Shown here: in pieces, positions 33,097-41,745 of the stretch
Position numbering within the stretch: the stretch's first letter is position 1
Layout: each line of letters begins with the position of its first letter
Source: a candidate division Zixibacteria bacterium RBG_16_53_22
GTDB lineage: Bacteria; Zixibacteria; MSB-5A5; UBA10806
Assembly: GCA_001775395.1 (NCBI GenBank)
Contig: MEWP01000050.1
Location: 1-45,933 of the forward strand
Direction of reading: 5' to 3'
DNA: 45,933 nt
Position numbers and translations under genes: made by a program
Notes under the pieces: model-generated
What the model saw: the letters and a program-made list of their open reading frames with translations, nothing else
What the model was told of the DNA's origin: nothing
The model's database searches: none

Positions 33097-34977
33097 ATGA
33101 GGACCAGATTGCTTGCAATTGGTCTTCTTTTCCTGGGCGTGCTGGCGGCTTCCTGCAGCGGGCCCACCGAGAAGAAGATAAGGTTCTTCCGGAACGGGCA
33201 GGCTCTCCATGAGAAGAAGGATTATGTGAAAGCGAGCCTCGAGTTCAAGAAGGTTCTCCAGATCGACCCGGAGTTCGCCGACGGCTACTACATGCTGGGG
33301 ATGACGCAGCTGATGCTCGGAGACTTTTCCCGCGCGTGGGGCAGCTTCAACAAGGCTGTCGATCTTGAGCCGGATCACTACAAGGCCCAGATCCAGTTGG
33401 GAAAGATCCTGGTCGCCGCAGGAAAGCGGGACGAAGCGATGAAGAAGGCCGAGCTTGTTCTAAAGAAGGAACCGGGGAATGAGGAGGCCCAGCTGATCAA
33501 GGGCCAGGTCCACCTGGCCGAGAAGGAAAACGCGAAGGCGCGCGCGCATCTGGAAAACCTTCTGGAACAGGGGATGAAATCCCCCGATCTCTACCTGCTC
33601 CTGGCTTTGACGCACATGCGGGAGAAGGATTTCCCCGGGGCGGAGAGGGTTCTCCTGAAAGGGATCGGAGAACACGGGGAGTCCGTCCCCCTGTACCGGG
33701 TGCTTGCCGATGTGTACGCCGCCGCGGGACGGATCGAGGCGTCGGCCGCGCAGGTAAGAATAATGATCGAGCTCGAGCCGGAGAAATACAGCTACCGGAT
33801 CACCTTGGCAGGCCTGTACTGGAACACGGGGCAGCAGGAAAAGGCCAGGGAGCTGCTCCAGGGGCTTCTCGCGGAAAGGCCGGACGACGAGGCGGTCCGG
33901 CTTGATGTAAACGGGTTCTACCTTTCCCGGGGGGCGGTCGCGGACGGGGAAGCAGTCCTTACGGAGGGGATCCGCCGAAACAAGGAAAGTGTCAAGCTCC
34001 GCCTGGCCCTGGGCGATCTCTGCCGGAACACCGGGAGGACCGAACGGGCGATAGCCGTGTTCCAGGAGACGATGGAGCTTTTTAAGGACCCGGCAAGCCC
34101 CGATGTCCTGCGGGCGAAGAATAGCTTGGCTCAGGTGTATAGTCTGCGGGGAGAGCTGGGCAAAGCGAAGGCCTTCGTGGAAGAGGTGCTTAAGGAAAGC
34201 TCCCACAACGTGGACGGGCACATAATCAAGGGGAACATCCTCCTGCGGGAGAAGGACGGCGCCGGGGCGGTCGCCGAGTTCCGCACGATCGTGAGCGAGA
34301 ACCCCCAGTTCATCCCCGGGTACTTACTGCTCGCCCAGGCGCACCTTTTGAAAAATGAGACAGCCCTCGCGCAGGAAAGCCTGCAAGGCGCTCTGAAGAT
34401 CGATCCCGGGTCGAGGGAGGCGCTTCTGGCGCTTGCCCGGTTCCACACCTTGCGGAAAGAGTATCCGAAGGCGCTTGGGTTTCTGACAAAAATCCTGGAG
34501 AACAACTCCGACGACCTCGAAACGTACATGCTGCTCGGCAGGATCTACATCGCGAGGGAGGAGAACCAGAAGGCCGTCCGGGTGTACAAGGCGGCACTCG
34601 CGAAAAAGCCCGACTTCTGGCCCGCGGCGAACAACCTGGCCTGGCTCCTGTGTGACCGCGGGACAACGAAGGCAGAATTGGACAAAGCCCTGGCGCTGGC
34701 GCAGAAAGCGCTGAAAATCCGCCCCGGTGAGCCGATCCTGCTCGACACGCTGGGGTGGGTCCAATACCGGAAGGGCGACCTGGAGCGGGCGCAGGCCAAC
34801 CTGGAGCGGGCGCAGGCGAATCTCCCGGACCACCCCGAGATCAACTACCACCTCGGGATGGCGTATCTTTCGGCAGGGAAGCGGGAACGGGCGAAGGGGC
34901 ACTTGGAGAAGGCGGTTGCGGGCAAGGACGATTTCCCCGGCAGGGAAGAGGCGGGCAAGGCCCTGGCCGGGATTTGA
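33097..34977 (+). CDS. TPR-repeat lipoprotein, PrsT-like
   Basis: 626 residues from ATG 33097 (AAGGG 6 bp upstream; the longer ORF from 33010 has no ribosome site). Lipoprotein signal MRTRLLAIGLLFLGVLAASC, Cys20 as +1. The remainder is a TPR solenoid of about 15 or more repeats with consensus A..L...P......lg......g....A.....A, ending in GKRERAKGHLEKAVAGKDDF. In exosortase systems PrsT (TIGR02917) has this architecture and is taken as a periplasmic scaffold for assembly. It sits between WecA-like and BY-kinase-like genes, as in those loci. Part of a repeat is duplicated at 34780-34821. Confidence 0.83.
   Translation: MRTRLLAIGLLFLGVLAASCSGPTEKKIRFFRNGQALHEKKDYVKASLEFKKVLQIDPEFADGYYMLGMTQLMLGDFSRAWGSFNKAVDLEPDHYKAQIQLGKILVAAGKRDEAMKKAELVLKKEPGNEEAQLIKGQVHLAEKENAKARAHLENLLEQGMKSPDLYLLLALTHMREKDFPGAERVLLKGIGEHGESVPLYRVLADVYAAAGRIEASAAQVRIMIELEPEKYSYRITLAGLYWNTGQQEKARELLQGLLAERPDDEAVRLDVNGFYLSRGAVADGEAVLTEGIRRNKESVKLRLALGDLCRNTGRTERAIAVFQETMELFKDPASPDVLRAKNSLAQVYSLRGELGKAKAFVEEVLKESSHNVDGHIIKGNILLREKDGAGAVAEFRTIVSENPQFIPGYLLLAQAHLLKNETALAQESLQGALKIDPGSREALLALARFHTLRKEYPKALGFLTKILENNSDDLETYMLLGRIYIAREENQKAVRVYKAALAKKPDFWPAANNLAWLLCDRGTTKAELDKALALAQKALKIRPGEPILLDTLGWVQYRKGDLERAQANLERAQANLPDHPEINYHLGMAYLSAGKRERAKGHLEKAVAGKDDFPGREEAGKALAGI
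34780..34821 (+). repeat. 21-bp tandem duplication in the TPR gene
   Basis: Units 34780-34800 and 34801-34821 both begin CTGGAGCGGGCGCAGGC and differ at 2 of 21 positions, giving LERAQAN twice in a row. It adds seven residues, not a full 34-residue TPR, so it alters the spacing of one helix. Confidence 0.8.
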
Positions 34978-34993
34978 CGGGGAACGGGGGAGC

Positions 34994-35746
34994 ATGGTGG
35001 CGAGAAATCTTCTGGATCGAGGTGTGGAAAGACCCGGCCTTGACCCCGACCGGTTTGCCCGGAACCGGTTCGTGGCCTTCGATCCAGGCGCGCCGGAGGT
35101 CGAGTTCTACCGGATGCTGCGGACCAAGATTCTGCATCGCACGGAAGGGATCGGTGGGGTTACCGTGATGGTTACCAGTGCACTCCCCGGGGAGGAAAAG
35201 ACCACGACGGCGATCAACCTTGCCTTCACCTTCGCCAAGGCGTATAGCCAGACGGTGCTCCTCGTGGACGCCGACCTGAAGCAGCAGAAGATCCACGAGG
35301 TCCTGGGCTTCGAAAACGACAAGGGCCTGCCGGACTATTTGCTGGACAACTGCCTCCTATCCGACACGATTGTCTGGCCGGGCATCGAGAAGCTGACCAT
35401 CCTTGCGGGGGGAAGGACGCGCACGGAGAGCAGCGAACTGCTCGGATCGCCGGGGATGAAGGTCCTGGTCGAGGAGATGAAGAGCCGGTACCAGGAACGG
35501 TACGTGATCTTCGACGTGGCCCTCGTCCTGATCGGGGCGGACGCCCTCGCCTTCGCGCCGCTGGTCGATTGTATCCTCTTCGTCGTCCAGACGGGGCGGA
35601 CATCCCTGCAAGACGTAAAAAGGGCGATAAAGATGCTCCCGCAGGAAAAGGTCCTGGGTCTGGTGCTGAATCGGGATCCTCATGTTGTGATGACGGACTA
35701 TCAAATAAAATATGGCCGATCTTTGGCGATAATAATAGGTGGCTGA
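34994..35746 (+). CDS. BY-kinase-like ParA-fold ATPase with altered P-loop (second copy)
   Basis: 250 residues from ATG 34994 (GGGGGAG upstream); a longer frame overlaps the TPR gene and is rejected. It resembles exosortase-associated tyrosine autokinases: VEFYRMLRTKI, TSALPGEEKTTTAINLAFTF, TVLLVDADLKQQKIHEVLGF, GGRTRTESSELLGSPGMK and LGLVLNRDPH. The P-loop has Glu for the last Gly (GEEKT rather than GEGKT), the usual FDVPP/FDTPP reads FDVALVL, and the C terminus (DYQIKYGRSLAIIIGG) lacks a tyrosine cluster. I infer a weak or inactive kinase; it could still act as a structural partner. The first BY-kinase, with a normal tail, is at 2944. Confidence 0.78.
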   Translation: MVARNLLDRGVERPGLDPDRFARNRFVAFDPGAPEVEFYRMLRTKILHRTEGIGGVTVMVTSALPGEEKTTTAINLAFTFAKAYSQTVLLVDADLKQQKIHEVLGFENDKGLPDYLLDNCLLSDTIVWPGIEKLTILAGGRTRTESSELLGSPGMKVLVEEMKSRYQERYVIFDVALVLIGADALAFAPLVDCILFVVQTGRTSLQDVKRAIKMLPQEKVLGLVLNRDPHVVMTDYQIKYGRSLAIIIGG

Positions 35747-35778
35747 GGCGACACACGATAAGTGACATAGGGGGAGGC

Positions 35779-36057
35779 GTGGATAATTCCGATCTTGAGA
35801 CAAAGATAATGAAGTACATAAGCGAGAATTTTCTGTATCGAACCGACTATAACAATGTCGACAAGGGCGCTTCCCTCATCGGCTCGGGGATATTCGACTC
35901 CACCGGGATCCTCGAGATCATCACCTACCTTGAGGAAAAACTGAACATCAAGGTGGAGGACGAGGAAGTGATTCCGGATAATTTCGACAGCATCAATGCC
36001 ATTACGACATTTACCCGCAAAAAGCTGGACGGGATTGCAAAAGGCGAGGCTATTTGA
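35779..36057 (+). CDS. Acyl carrier protein (second copy)
   Basis: 92 residues from GTG 35779, with GGGGGAGG just upstream (tight spacing); the longer in-frame ORF from 35569 lies in the kinase gene. Carrier site SLIGSGIFDSTGILEIITYL, with Ser after Asp as required (DST rather than DSL), acidic helix II, and VIPDNFDSINAITTFTRKKL. The DST form occurs in DltC-like carriers of EPS loci. It precedes an AsnB-like gene and an acyl ligase, so it is the probable carrier for the amidated or activated acid. Confidence 0.82.
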   Translation: MDNSDLETKIMKYISENFLYRTDYNNVDKGASLIGSGIFDSTGILEIITYLEEKLNIKVEDEEVIPDNFDSINAITTFTRKKLDGIAKGEAI

Positions 36058-36093
36058 CTCGGCCATGAGAAGCGGCGGGTTCGGCCCGATTCC

Positions 36094-38076
36094 ATGTGCG
36101 GCATAGCCGGAATCTGCAACCTCGGGGAACCCGCCCCCATTTCCGTGGAAACGCTTCGTCGAATGGTCGGGGCGATCCGCTACCGCGGTCCCGATGAGGC
36201 GGGCCTATTCGTCGACGACTATTGCGGCCTCGGGCACGCGCGCTTGAGCATTATCGACCTCTCCGGCGGTTCTCAGCCGATTCACAACGAAAGCGAATCC
36301 CTCTGGATCATCTTCAACGGCGAAATCTTCAACTACTTGGAACTCCGCCAGGATCTGCTTTCGAAAGGCCATACATTCTACACGTCCTCGGACACGGAGG
36401 TCATTCTTCACATCTACGAGGAGCTGGGGCCAAAATGCCTCGAACGACTGAACGGTCAATTCGCGATCGCCATCTGGGACTCTTCCAAGAGGGAGCTGTT
36501 CCTCGCCAGGGATCGCGTGGGGATCCGCCCTCTCTTCTACGTCCTCGACGGAGGACGTTTCGTTTTTGCTTCGGAGATCAAGTCGCTGTTTTCGGCCGGC
36601 GGCGTCCCCTGTCGGATTGACCCGATCGCACTCGACGAGGTGTTCACCTTCTGGACGACCCTCCCCGGCAAAACCATGTTCCGGGACGTGCGCGAGTTGC
36701 CACCCGGCCATTACATGATGGCAGCGAAGGGAAATATAACCATCCGCAAGTACTGGGAGCTCCCCTTCCATCACGCCGAGGACCATCTTGACTGGCCTGT
36801 CGACAAAATATGCAACGAAGTCGCAGGGCTGCTCCTCGACGCCACCCGGATCCGTCTCAGGTCGGATGTACCCGTCGGCTGCTACTTGAGCGGAGGACTC
36901 GATTCCTCCGGTATCACCGCCCTCGTCCGGAGGAACTTCAACAACAACCTGCGGACCTTCGGGATCGGGTTCGCCGAGAAGGACTTCGACGAGAGCCCGT
37001 ATCAGGACCGTATGGTGTCCCACCTCGGGACGGAACACTCCTCCGTCCTCGCGGACAACACCTTGATCGGCTCTCGGTTCCCCGACGTGGTTTGGCACTG
37101 CGAAAAGCCCTTGCTACGGACCGCGCCGGTTCCTTTGTTTCTTCTCTCCGACGTCGTACGCGGCAAACGATTCAAGGTCGTGCTTACGGGGGAAGGCGCA
37201 GATGAGATTTTCGGCGGATACAACATCTTCCGGGAGACGCTGGTCCGCAGGTTCTGGGCCAAAGACCCGGACTCGAAGTACCGTCCCCTGCTGATACGGA
37301 AACTCTACCCTTACATTTTCAAGGATTCCCGGTCCAAGAGCACCCTGGGGGCGTTCTTCGCAAAGGGGATCGAGGACACGGACGACCCGTTTTTCTCTCA
37401 CCGGATCCGCTGGGAGAACACGAGCCGGCTGAAGTCGTTATTTTCGGACGACCTCCGGTCCGAAGTGGGGACCTACAACGGGTATGATGTGTTGAGGGCA
37501 TCGCTACCGGAGCCGTTCGGGTCATGGGACCCCTTGTCCAAGGCCCAGTACCTCGAGGCGGCGATTTTCCTCAGCAACTACCTCCTCTCTTCGCAGGGAG
37601 ACCGGGTCGCCATGGCGCATTCCGTCGAAATCCGCCTCCCCTTCCTGGATTACCGCGTTATCGAGTTCATGGGACGGGTACCCCCGAAATGGAAGATCCG
37701 GGGCATGAACGAGAAATATCTCCTGAAGAAGGTTTTCGCCGAACTGCTCCCCGAGCCGATTCTCAAGCGCGCCAAACACCCGTACCGCGCACCGATCCAG
37801 AAGAGCCTTTTCGACAGCGACCGCCCCGAACTGCGGGATTCGCTCTCGGGCGAAACGGTCCGCAGGATCGGGCTCTTCGACCCGAAGAGAGTCGAAATCC
37901 TGCTCTCCAAGATCCGCAGATCCCAGAAGGCGTCGGAGGTCGAGGAGATGGCGCTGGCGGGGATCGCTTCCACGCATCTGGTGGCCGACCAGTTCCTGAC
38001 GGGTTTCCCGTACAGGCCGATCGTTCCGGTTACCGTTAAAATATTCGTGGACCGGAGATCTGTGGCAAAAAACTGA
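36094..38076 (+). CDS. asnB: Asparagine synthase-like glutamine amidotransferase (second copy)
   Basis: 660 residues. MCGIAGICNLGEP with Cys2 nucleophile; RYRGPDEAGLFVDD; GHARLSIIDLSGGSQPIHNE; IIFNGEIFNYLEL; PP-loop VGCYLSGGLDSSGITALVRR (about 260-279); VVLTGEGADEIFGGYNIF; AMAHSVEIRLPFLDYRVIEF. Both domains appear complete. Divergent from the copy at 26730, so probably a different substrate. It follows the ACP by 36 bp and precedes an AMP ligase by 24 bp; in exosortase-type loci this trio is described as system-associated amidotransferase plus ligase. Its acceptor acid is not known. Confidence 0.87.
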   Translation: MCGIAGICNLGEPAPISVETLRRMVGAIRYRGPDEAGLFVDDYCGLGHARLSIIDLSGGSQPIHNESESLWIIFNGEIFNYLELRQDLLSKGHTFYTSSDTEVILHIYEELGPKCLERLNGQFAIAIWDSSKRELFLARDRVGIRPLFYVLDGGRFVFASEIKSLFSAGGVPCRIDPIALDEVFTFWTTLPGKTMFRDVRELPPGHYMMAAKGNITIRKYWELPFHHAEDHLDWPVDKICNEVAGLLLDATRIRLRSDVPVGCYLSGGLDSSGITALVRRNFNNNLRTFGIGFAEKDFDESPYQDRMVSHLGTEHSSVLADNTLIGSRFPDVVWHCEKPLLRTAPVPLFLLSDVVRGKRFKVVLTGEGADEIFGGYNIFRETLVRRFWAKDPDSKYRPLLIRKLYPYIFKDSRSKSTLGAFFAKGIEDTDDPFFSHRIRWENTSRLKSLFSDDLRSEVGTYNGYDVLRASLPEPFGSWDPLSKAQYLEAAIFLSNYLLSSQGDRVAMAHSVEIRLPFLDYRVIEFMGRVPPKWKIRGMNEKYLLKKVFAELLPEPILKRAKHPYRAPIQKSLFDSDRPELRDSLSGETVRRIGLFDPKRVEILLSKIRRSQKASEVEEMALAGIASTHLVADQFLTGFPYRPIVPVTVKIFVDRRSVAKN

Positions 38077-38100
38077 ATCCGACCGCCAGGAGGATCATGG

Positions 38101-39666
38101 ATGATGTTCAGCCCCACGCTCTTACATCAGTTCCTGACGCAGACCGCGAAGAAATTTCCCGACAAGACAGCGATCATCGCCGAAGGGAAGCGGCTCACCT
38201 ATCGCTCCCTCGACACGTCATCCTCCATGCTGGCACGGAGCCTCCGTAGGATGGGCATCCTACGCCATGACCGGGTCGTCGTGTTCCTCGACAACTCCCC
38301 GGAGTCCGTGATCTCCCTTTATGGGATCCTCAAGGCCGGAAGCGCCTTTGTCATCCTGAACGCCTCGATGAAGGCGAAGAAGCTGGCCTATATCCTCCGC
38401 GATTCGGGGGCATCCGCCCTGATCACCCATGGGAACAAGGCTGAGGTCGTCGCCGAGGCCGTCCGGGAACTCCCTGTAAAACCGCGGATCGTCTGGGTGG
38501 GAAGCCGAGCATCCGACCTGGCCGTACGCGGGATCGAATCCGTGGCCTGGGACGAGGCGATCACGGCCGGCGGTCCGGACTGGCATCCACCCCGTTGCAT
38601 CGACCAGGATTTAGCCGCCCTCATCTATACGTCGGGATCCACCGGGGAGCCAAAGGGGGTCGTATCCTCCCACATGAACATGGTCTCCGCAGCGCGGAGC
38701 ATCATCCAATACATCGGAAACACGAGCGACGACATCATAGTCGACGTGCTTCCCCTTTCCTTCGACTACGGTCTCTACCAGGTCATAATGAGCGTGATAT
38801 TCGGGGGGACCGTGGCGCTCGAATCTTTCTTCTTCCCCGTACAAGTCCTTCAGTGCATAGAGAAGGAGCGGGTCACGGGGCTTCCGCTGGTCCCGACGGT
38901 CGCGGCGTTCCTCCTGAAGATGAAGAATCTCGAAAAGTATGACCTCCGCTCCCTTCGGTACATGACCAACACGGGAGCGGCGCTTCCGGTCGAGCACATC
39001 CGAAAGCTCCGCTCCCTTTTTCCCACGGTGAAGGTCTTCTCCATGTTCGGGCTGACGGAGTGCAAGAGGGTCTGTTACCTCCCCCCGGAGGAGATCGACC
39101 GGCGCCCTGCCTCGGTCGGGAAAGCGATACCGAACTGCGAGGTCTTCATCCTCGATGAGAATTGCCGGGAGGTTGCTCCCGGAGAGATCGGCGAGCTCGT
39201 GATCCGGGGATCGAACGTGATGCGCGGATACTGGAACGCCCCGGACCTCACGGCGCAAGCGTACCGCGCCGGCCGGATCCAGGGTGAAATGTGGCTCTAC
39301 TCCGGAGACTTCTTCCGAATGGACGAGGAGGGCTTCCTCTATTTCCTGGGCCGGAAGGACGACATGATCAAATCCAAGGGGGAGCGGATCAGCCCGAAGG
39401 AGGTTGAAAACGTCCTGTCGGAGATCCCGGGCGTTGCGGAAGCGGCGGTCATCGGCGTTCCGGACGATATTCTCGGGCAGGCCATCAAGGCCTTCATCGT
39501 CCGTGCCCCCGGTAGCCGTCTGACGGAAAAGGACGTGCTCAAGGCATGCGTGGAGAGCATGGAAACATTCATGGTTCCCAAGTACGTGGAGTTTGTCGCC
39601 GATCTCCCGAAATCGGCGCACGGCAAGATCGACAAGTCCGCTTTGAAGAGCCGGACCGCCGTCTAA
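38101..39666 (+). CDS. AMP-forming acyl ligase (second copy)
   Basis: 521 residues, ANL superfamily. AGGAGG at 38088-38093 places ATG 38101. Motifs: LIYTSGSTGEPKGVVSSHMN (about 175-194), FSMFGLTECKRVCYLPPE (about 313), LYSGDFFRMDEEGFLYFLGR with KDDMIKSKGERISPKEVE (about 400-437), and catalytic Lys in SAHGKIDKSALKS (about 507). FGLTECKR with LPPEEID is the form found in exosortase-A-associated ligases, as I recall it. It should adenylate an acid and load the ACP at 35779. Convergent with the NAD-synthase-like gene, with 46 bp between. Confidence 0.86.
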   Translation: MMFSPTLLHQFLTQTAKKFPDKTAIIAEGKRLTYRSLDTSSSMLARSLRRMGILRHDRVVVFLDNSPESVISLYGILKAGSAFVILNASMKAKKLAYILRDSGASALITHGNKAEVVAEAVRELPVKPRIVWVGSRASDLAVRGIESVAWDEAITAGGPDWHPPRCIDQDLAALIYTSGSTGEPKGVVSSHMNMVSAARSIIQYIGNTSDDIIVDVLPLSFDYGLYQVIMSVIFGGTVALESFFFPVQVLQCIEKERVTGLPLVPTVAAFLLKMKNLEKYDLRSLRYMTNTGAALPVEHIRKLRSLFPTVKVFSMFGLTECKRVCYLPPEEIDRRPASVGKAIPNCEVFILDENCREVAPGEIGELVIRGSNVMRGYWNAPDLTAQAYRAGRIQGEMWLYSGDFFRMDEEGFLYFLGRKDDMIKSKGERISPKEVENVLSEIPGVAEAAVIGVPDDILGQAIKAFIVRAPGSRLTEKDVLKACVESMETFMVPKYVEFVADLPKSAHGKIDKSALKSRTAV

Positions 39667-39712
39667 GAAAGTTCATCGCTCTCCAGGCCGGTTCCGCCTT
39701 CCTCCGGATCCG

Positions 39713-40696
39713 TCACATGGCAACTTCAGGGATGGGCGCCAGCAGGATCGGTTTCATGTGCAGGGGCGCGGTCGTCTTTCGCTTCGTCTGGATATCGCGA
39801 AAAACCCGGAGGACCTGTTCGGGCGTCAGGCGGGTTTCCCTCCCCACCTCCTCGGAGCTTTTCCCCGCGTTGAAGCCCCACATGACCAGGTCCATCGTCT
39901 CGTAGGGAAGAACGAAGTAGAACTCTTCCTGGCTCTGCGCGAAACTGTAGGTATCCGTCGAGGGACGGGTTGCGAGGATCTCCTCGGGCAGTCCGAGGAA
40001 TCTGCCCAGTTCATAAACCTGACTCTTGAAGAGGTGAGCGATTGGTTTGACGTCCGCGGAACCGTCCCCGTTCTTGACGAAGAATCCCTGGTCATACTCC
40101 AACCGGTTCGGGGTTCCTGCGACGGCGAAGTTCAGCCGGTCGGCATGAAAATACTCGAGGGTCTTCCGGATCCTCTGTTTGAAATTTGTCGCGGCGACGA
40201 TCTGGAGATACGCCTTGAGCGGAAGGCGCTTTTCCATCACCTCGCCATCCGGTCTTTTCACGACGAGCTTGAAGAAGTTCAGCCGGTCCGAATCGAGGAG
40301 GTCTTGGGAGATCACGATCTTGATCTTCCAGTCGTTGCCGTAATCGGGAAACACAGTGAGGATCGCCTTGTCCCTCCAGGCGTAACAGCCGATCGCCTCG
40401 AGGGTGGACGATATGTCCTTGACTTCGTAAGGGATGTCGAGCTGGCGGCAGAGATTTTCGCCGAGAGTGAAACTGGAAGGCGAGGAGTCGTGCTCCGGGA
40501 GGAGGAGCGCGAAAACCCGCTCCCTGCCGAAGGCGCGGACCGCCAGCGCCGCGCAAACCGAACTGTCGATCCCGCCGGAGACGGCGACGACCACGCCCTT
40601 GCGGGACAACTGCTTGTAGACGGCATCGCGAAAAACCTCTTCCATCTCCTTGAGGATCGACGCCGGATCTATGGCTAACCAGTGATGGAGCGGCAT
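39713..40696 (-). CDS. nadE: NAD synthase-like ammonia-dependent PP-loop amidase
   Basis: 327 residues from ATG 40696, which has GGGGGG upstream; an in-frame GTG at 40729 would add 11 residues but lacks a ribosome site. PP-loop VVVAVSGGIDSSVCAALAVR, then GTPNRLEYDQGFFVKNGDGS and ADVKPIAHLFKSQVYELGRF, all matching NadE (GT.Nr.E...Gy..k.GDg..di.Pi..L.K.qVy). About 60 residues longer than usual NadE, with an insert around FPDYGNDWKIKIVISQDLLD. It is the only intact gene on the minus strand, facing the ligase. It may be housekeeping NAD synthase or, given the amidation genes beside it, a repurposed amidase. Confidence 0.75.
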   Translation of the reverse strand: MPLHHWLAIDPASILKEMEEVFRDAVYKQLSRKGVVVAVSGGIDSSVCAALAVRAFGRERVFALLLPEHDSSPSSFTLGENLCRQLDIPYEVKDISSTLEAIGCYAWRDKAILTVFPDYGNDWKIKIVISQDLLDSDRLNFFKLVVKRPDGEVMEKRLPLKAYLQIVAATNFKQRIRKTLEYFHADRLNFAVAGTPNRLEYDQGFFVKNGDGSADVKPIAHLFKSQVYELGRFLGLPEEILATRPSTDTYSFAQSQEEFYFVLPYETMDLVMWGFNAGKSSEEVGRETRLTPEQVLRVFRDIQTKRKTTAPLHMKPILLAPIPEVAM

Positions 40697-40816
40697 AGGC
40701 CCCCCCGGTAAATTTTTCTCGTACTCCACGGATAAGATACTGGATCTTGCGCCGTATGGAAAGAACGACAGGGGTTACGGCGTCATCCCATTGACGAATG
40801 GATTAAAATAAGGTGA

Positions 40817-41661
40817 TTAGTTACGATTTGGCACCAGATTACACAGGGACTTCGTGATCAAAAGGAAGAGGTTCTCCTTGCGATGATTGTATCGGAACTC
40901 AAGCTCCTTGAGGTAATAAGGGAATCTCTGCGGGGAGACTCCATGGTATTTCATGATGCGCTCCTTGGCGTAACTCCAGAAGCCCTCCAGCCCGTTGATA
41001 TATACCCGGCCACGAGAAAAGTATTTCCCATGGTCCACGCGAAGGTGTCGGTAGCCGCAGAACATGAGCGAGTCATAGCTCTTGTATCGGTCCGTGTAGA
41101 CGATGCTTCCCCTGCGAACCTTCTTGACCGTGAGAGCCAGCACATCTTTTGCCCGAGTGGTGGGAAGCACCTCCACGAAGACTCGCCCCTCCCGCTCCAG
41201 AATGCTGAAAACAGGGACTTTGCCGGCGGCACCCCTTCCCCGTTTCCCTTTTCGCTTCCCACCAAAATACAATTCGTCCACTTCGACTTCGCAGCCAAGG
41301 AACACGTCGCTATCGGTGGAATGAGCAAGGATGGCGGCACGGATCGTGTGGACGGCTTTATACGCCGCATTGTAGGAGAGGCGGAGCTGCTGGGCAATCT
41401 TCCGGACGGAGAGTTCCAGTTCGAAGAGCTTGATGAGACGCAGCCACTTTCGGCGGTAAGATTTCCCTGGTTGATCCTGCGGCTGGAGAAGTCATGGAAG
41501 GTGTAGCGGCATGAGGAACAACGGCGTCGGTCATCCGCCAGCCGGTAGAGTTTTTTCCCCACAGTGGAGTGAACCCCTCCCACAAGGAATGCCTCGCGCC
41601 GTCGCGCTACCCCACAGTGGCCGTTCGAGTAGGCGCCGTAGTAACAGGTCAGGGATCTCAT
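40817..41661 (-). pseudogene. IS1595-family transposase, frameshifted
   Basis: On the minus strand, frame one from 41661 gives a zinc-ribbon region ending LADDRRRCSSCRYTFHDFSS. Near position 41450 the frame shifts by -1; the other frame continues KWLRLIKLFELELSVRKIAQ, LRLSYNAAYKAV, then DVFLGCEVEVDELYFGGKRK, FVEVLPTTRAKDVLAL, VYTDRYKSYDSL and GLEGFWSYAKERIMKYHGVS, the ISXO2-like DDE core of IS1595 transposases. Joined, the two parts make a normal length protein. The joint CCGAAAGTGG is not a standard slippery site, so a mutation is more likely than programmed shifting. Terminal repeats were not found. Confidence 0.8.
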
Positions 41662-41745
41662 TTTGCCTCACAGACAGGCTCCACAATATTGAGAATTGAT
41701 TATCGTGTCATCACCAAATTCGTGAAATAATTAGCGGTACCTTGA

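Noticed and set aside
38611-39621. 336-codon minus-strand frame over the second acyl ligase
   Set aside because: Antisense shadow; the sense frame has all ANL motifs and a perfect AGGAGG.
41440-41465. Programmed -1 frameshift in the IS1595-type transposase
   Set aside because: The joint has no X-XXY-YYZ slippery heptamer, and this family is not known to use frameshifting; a mutation is simpler.
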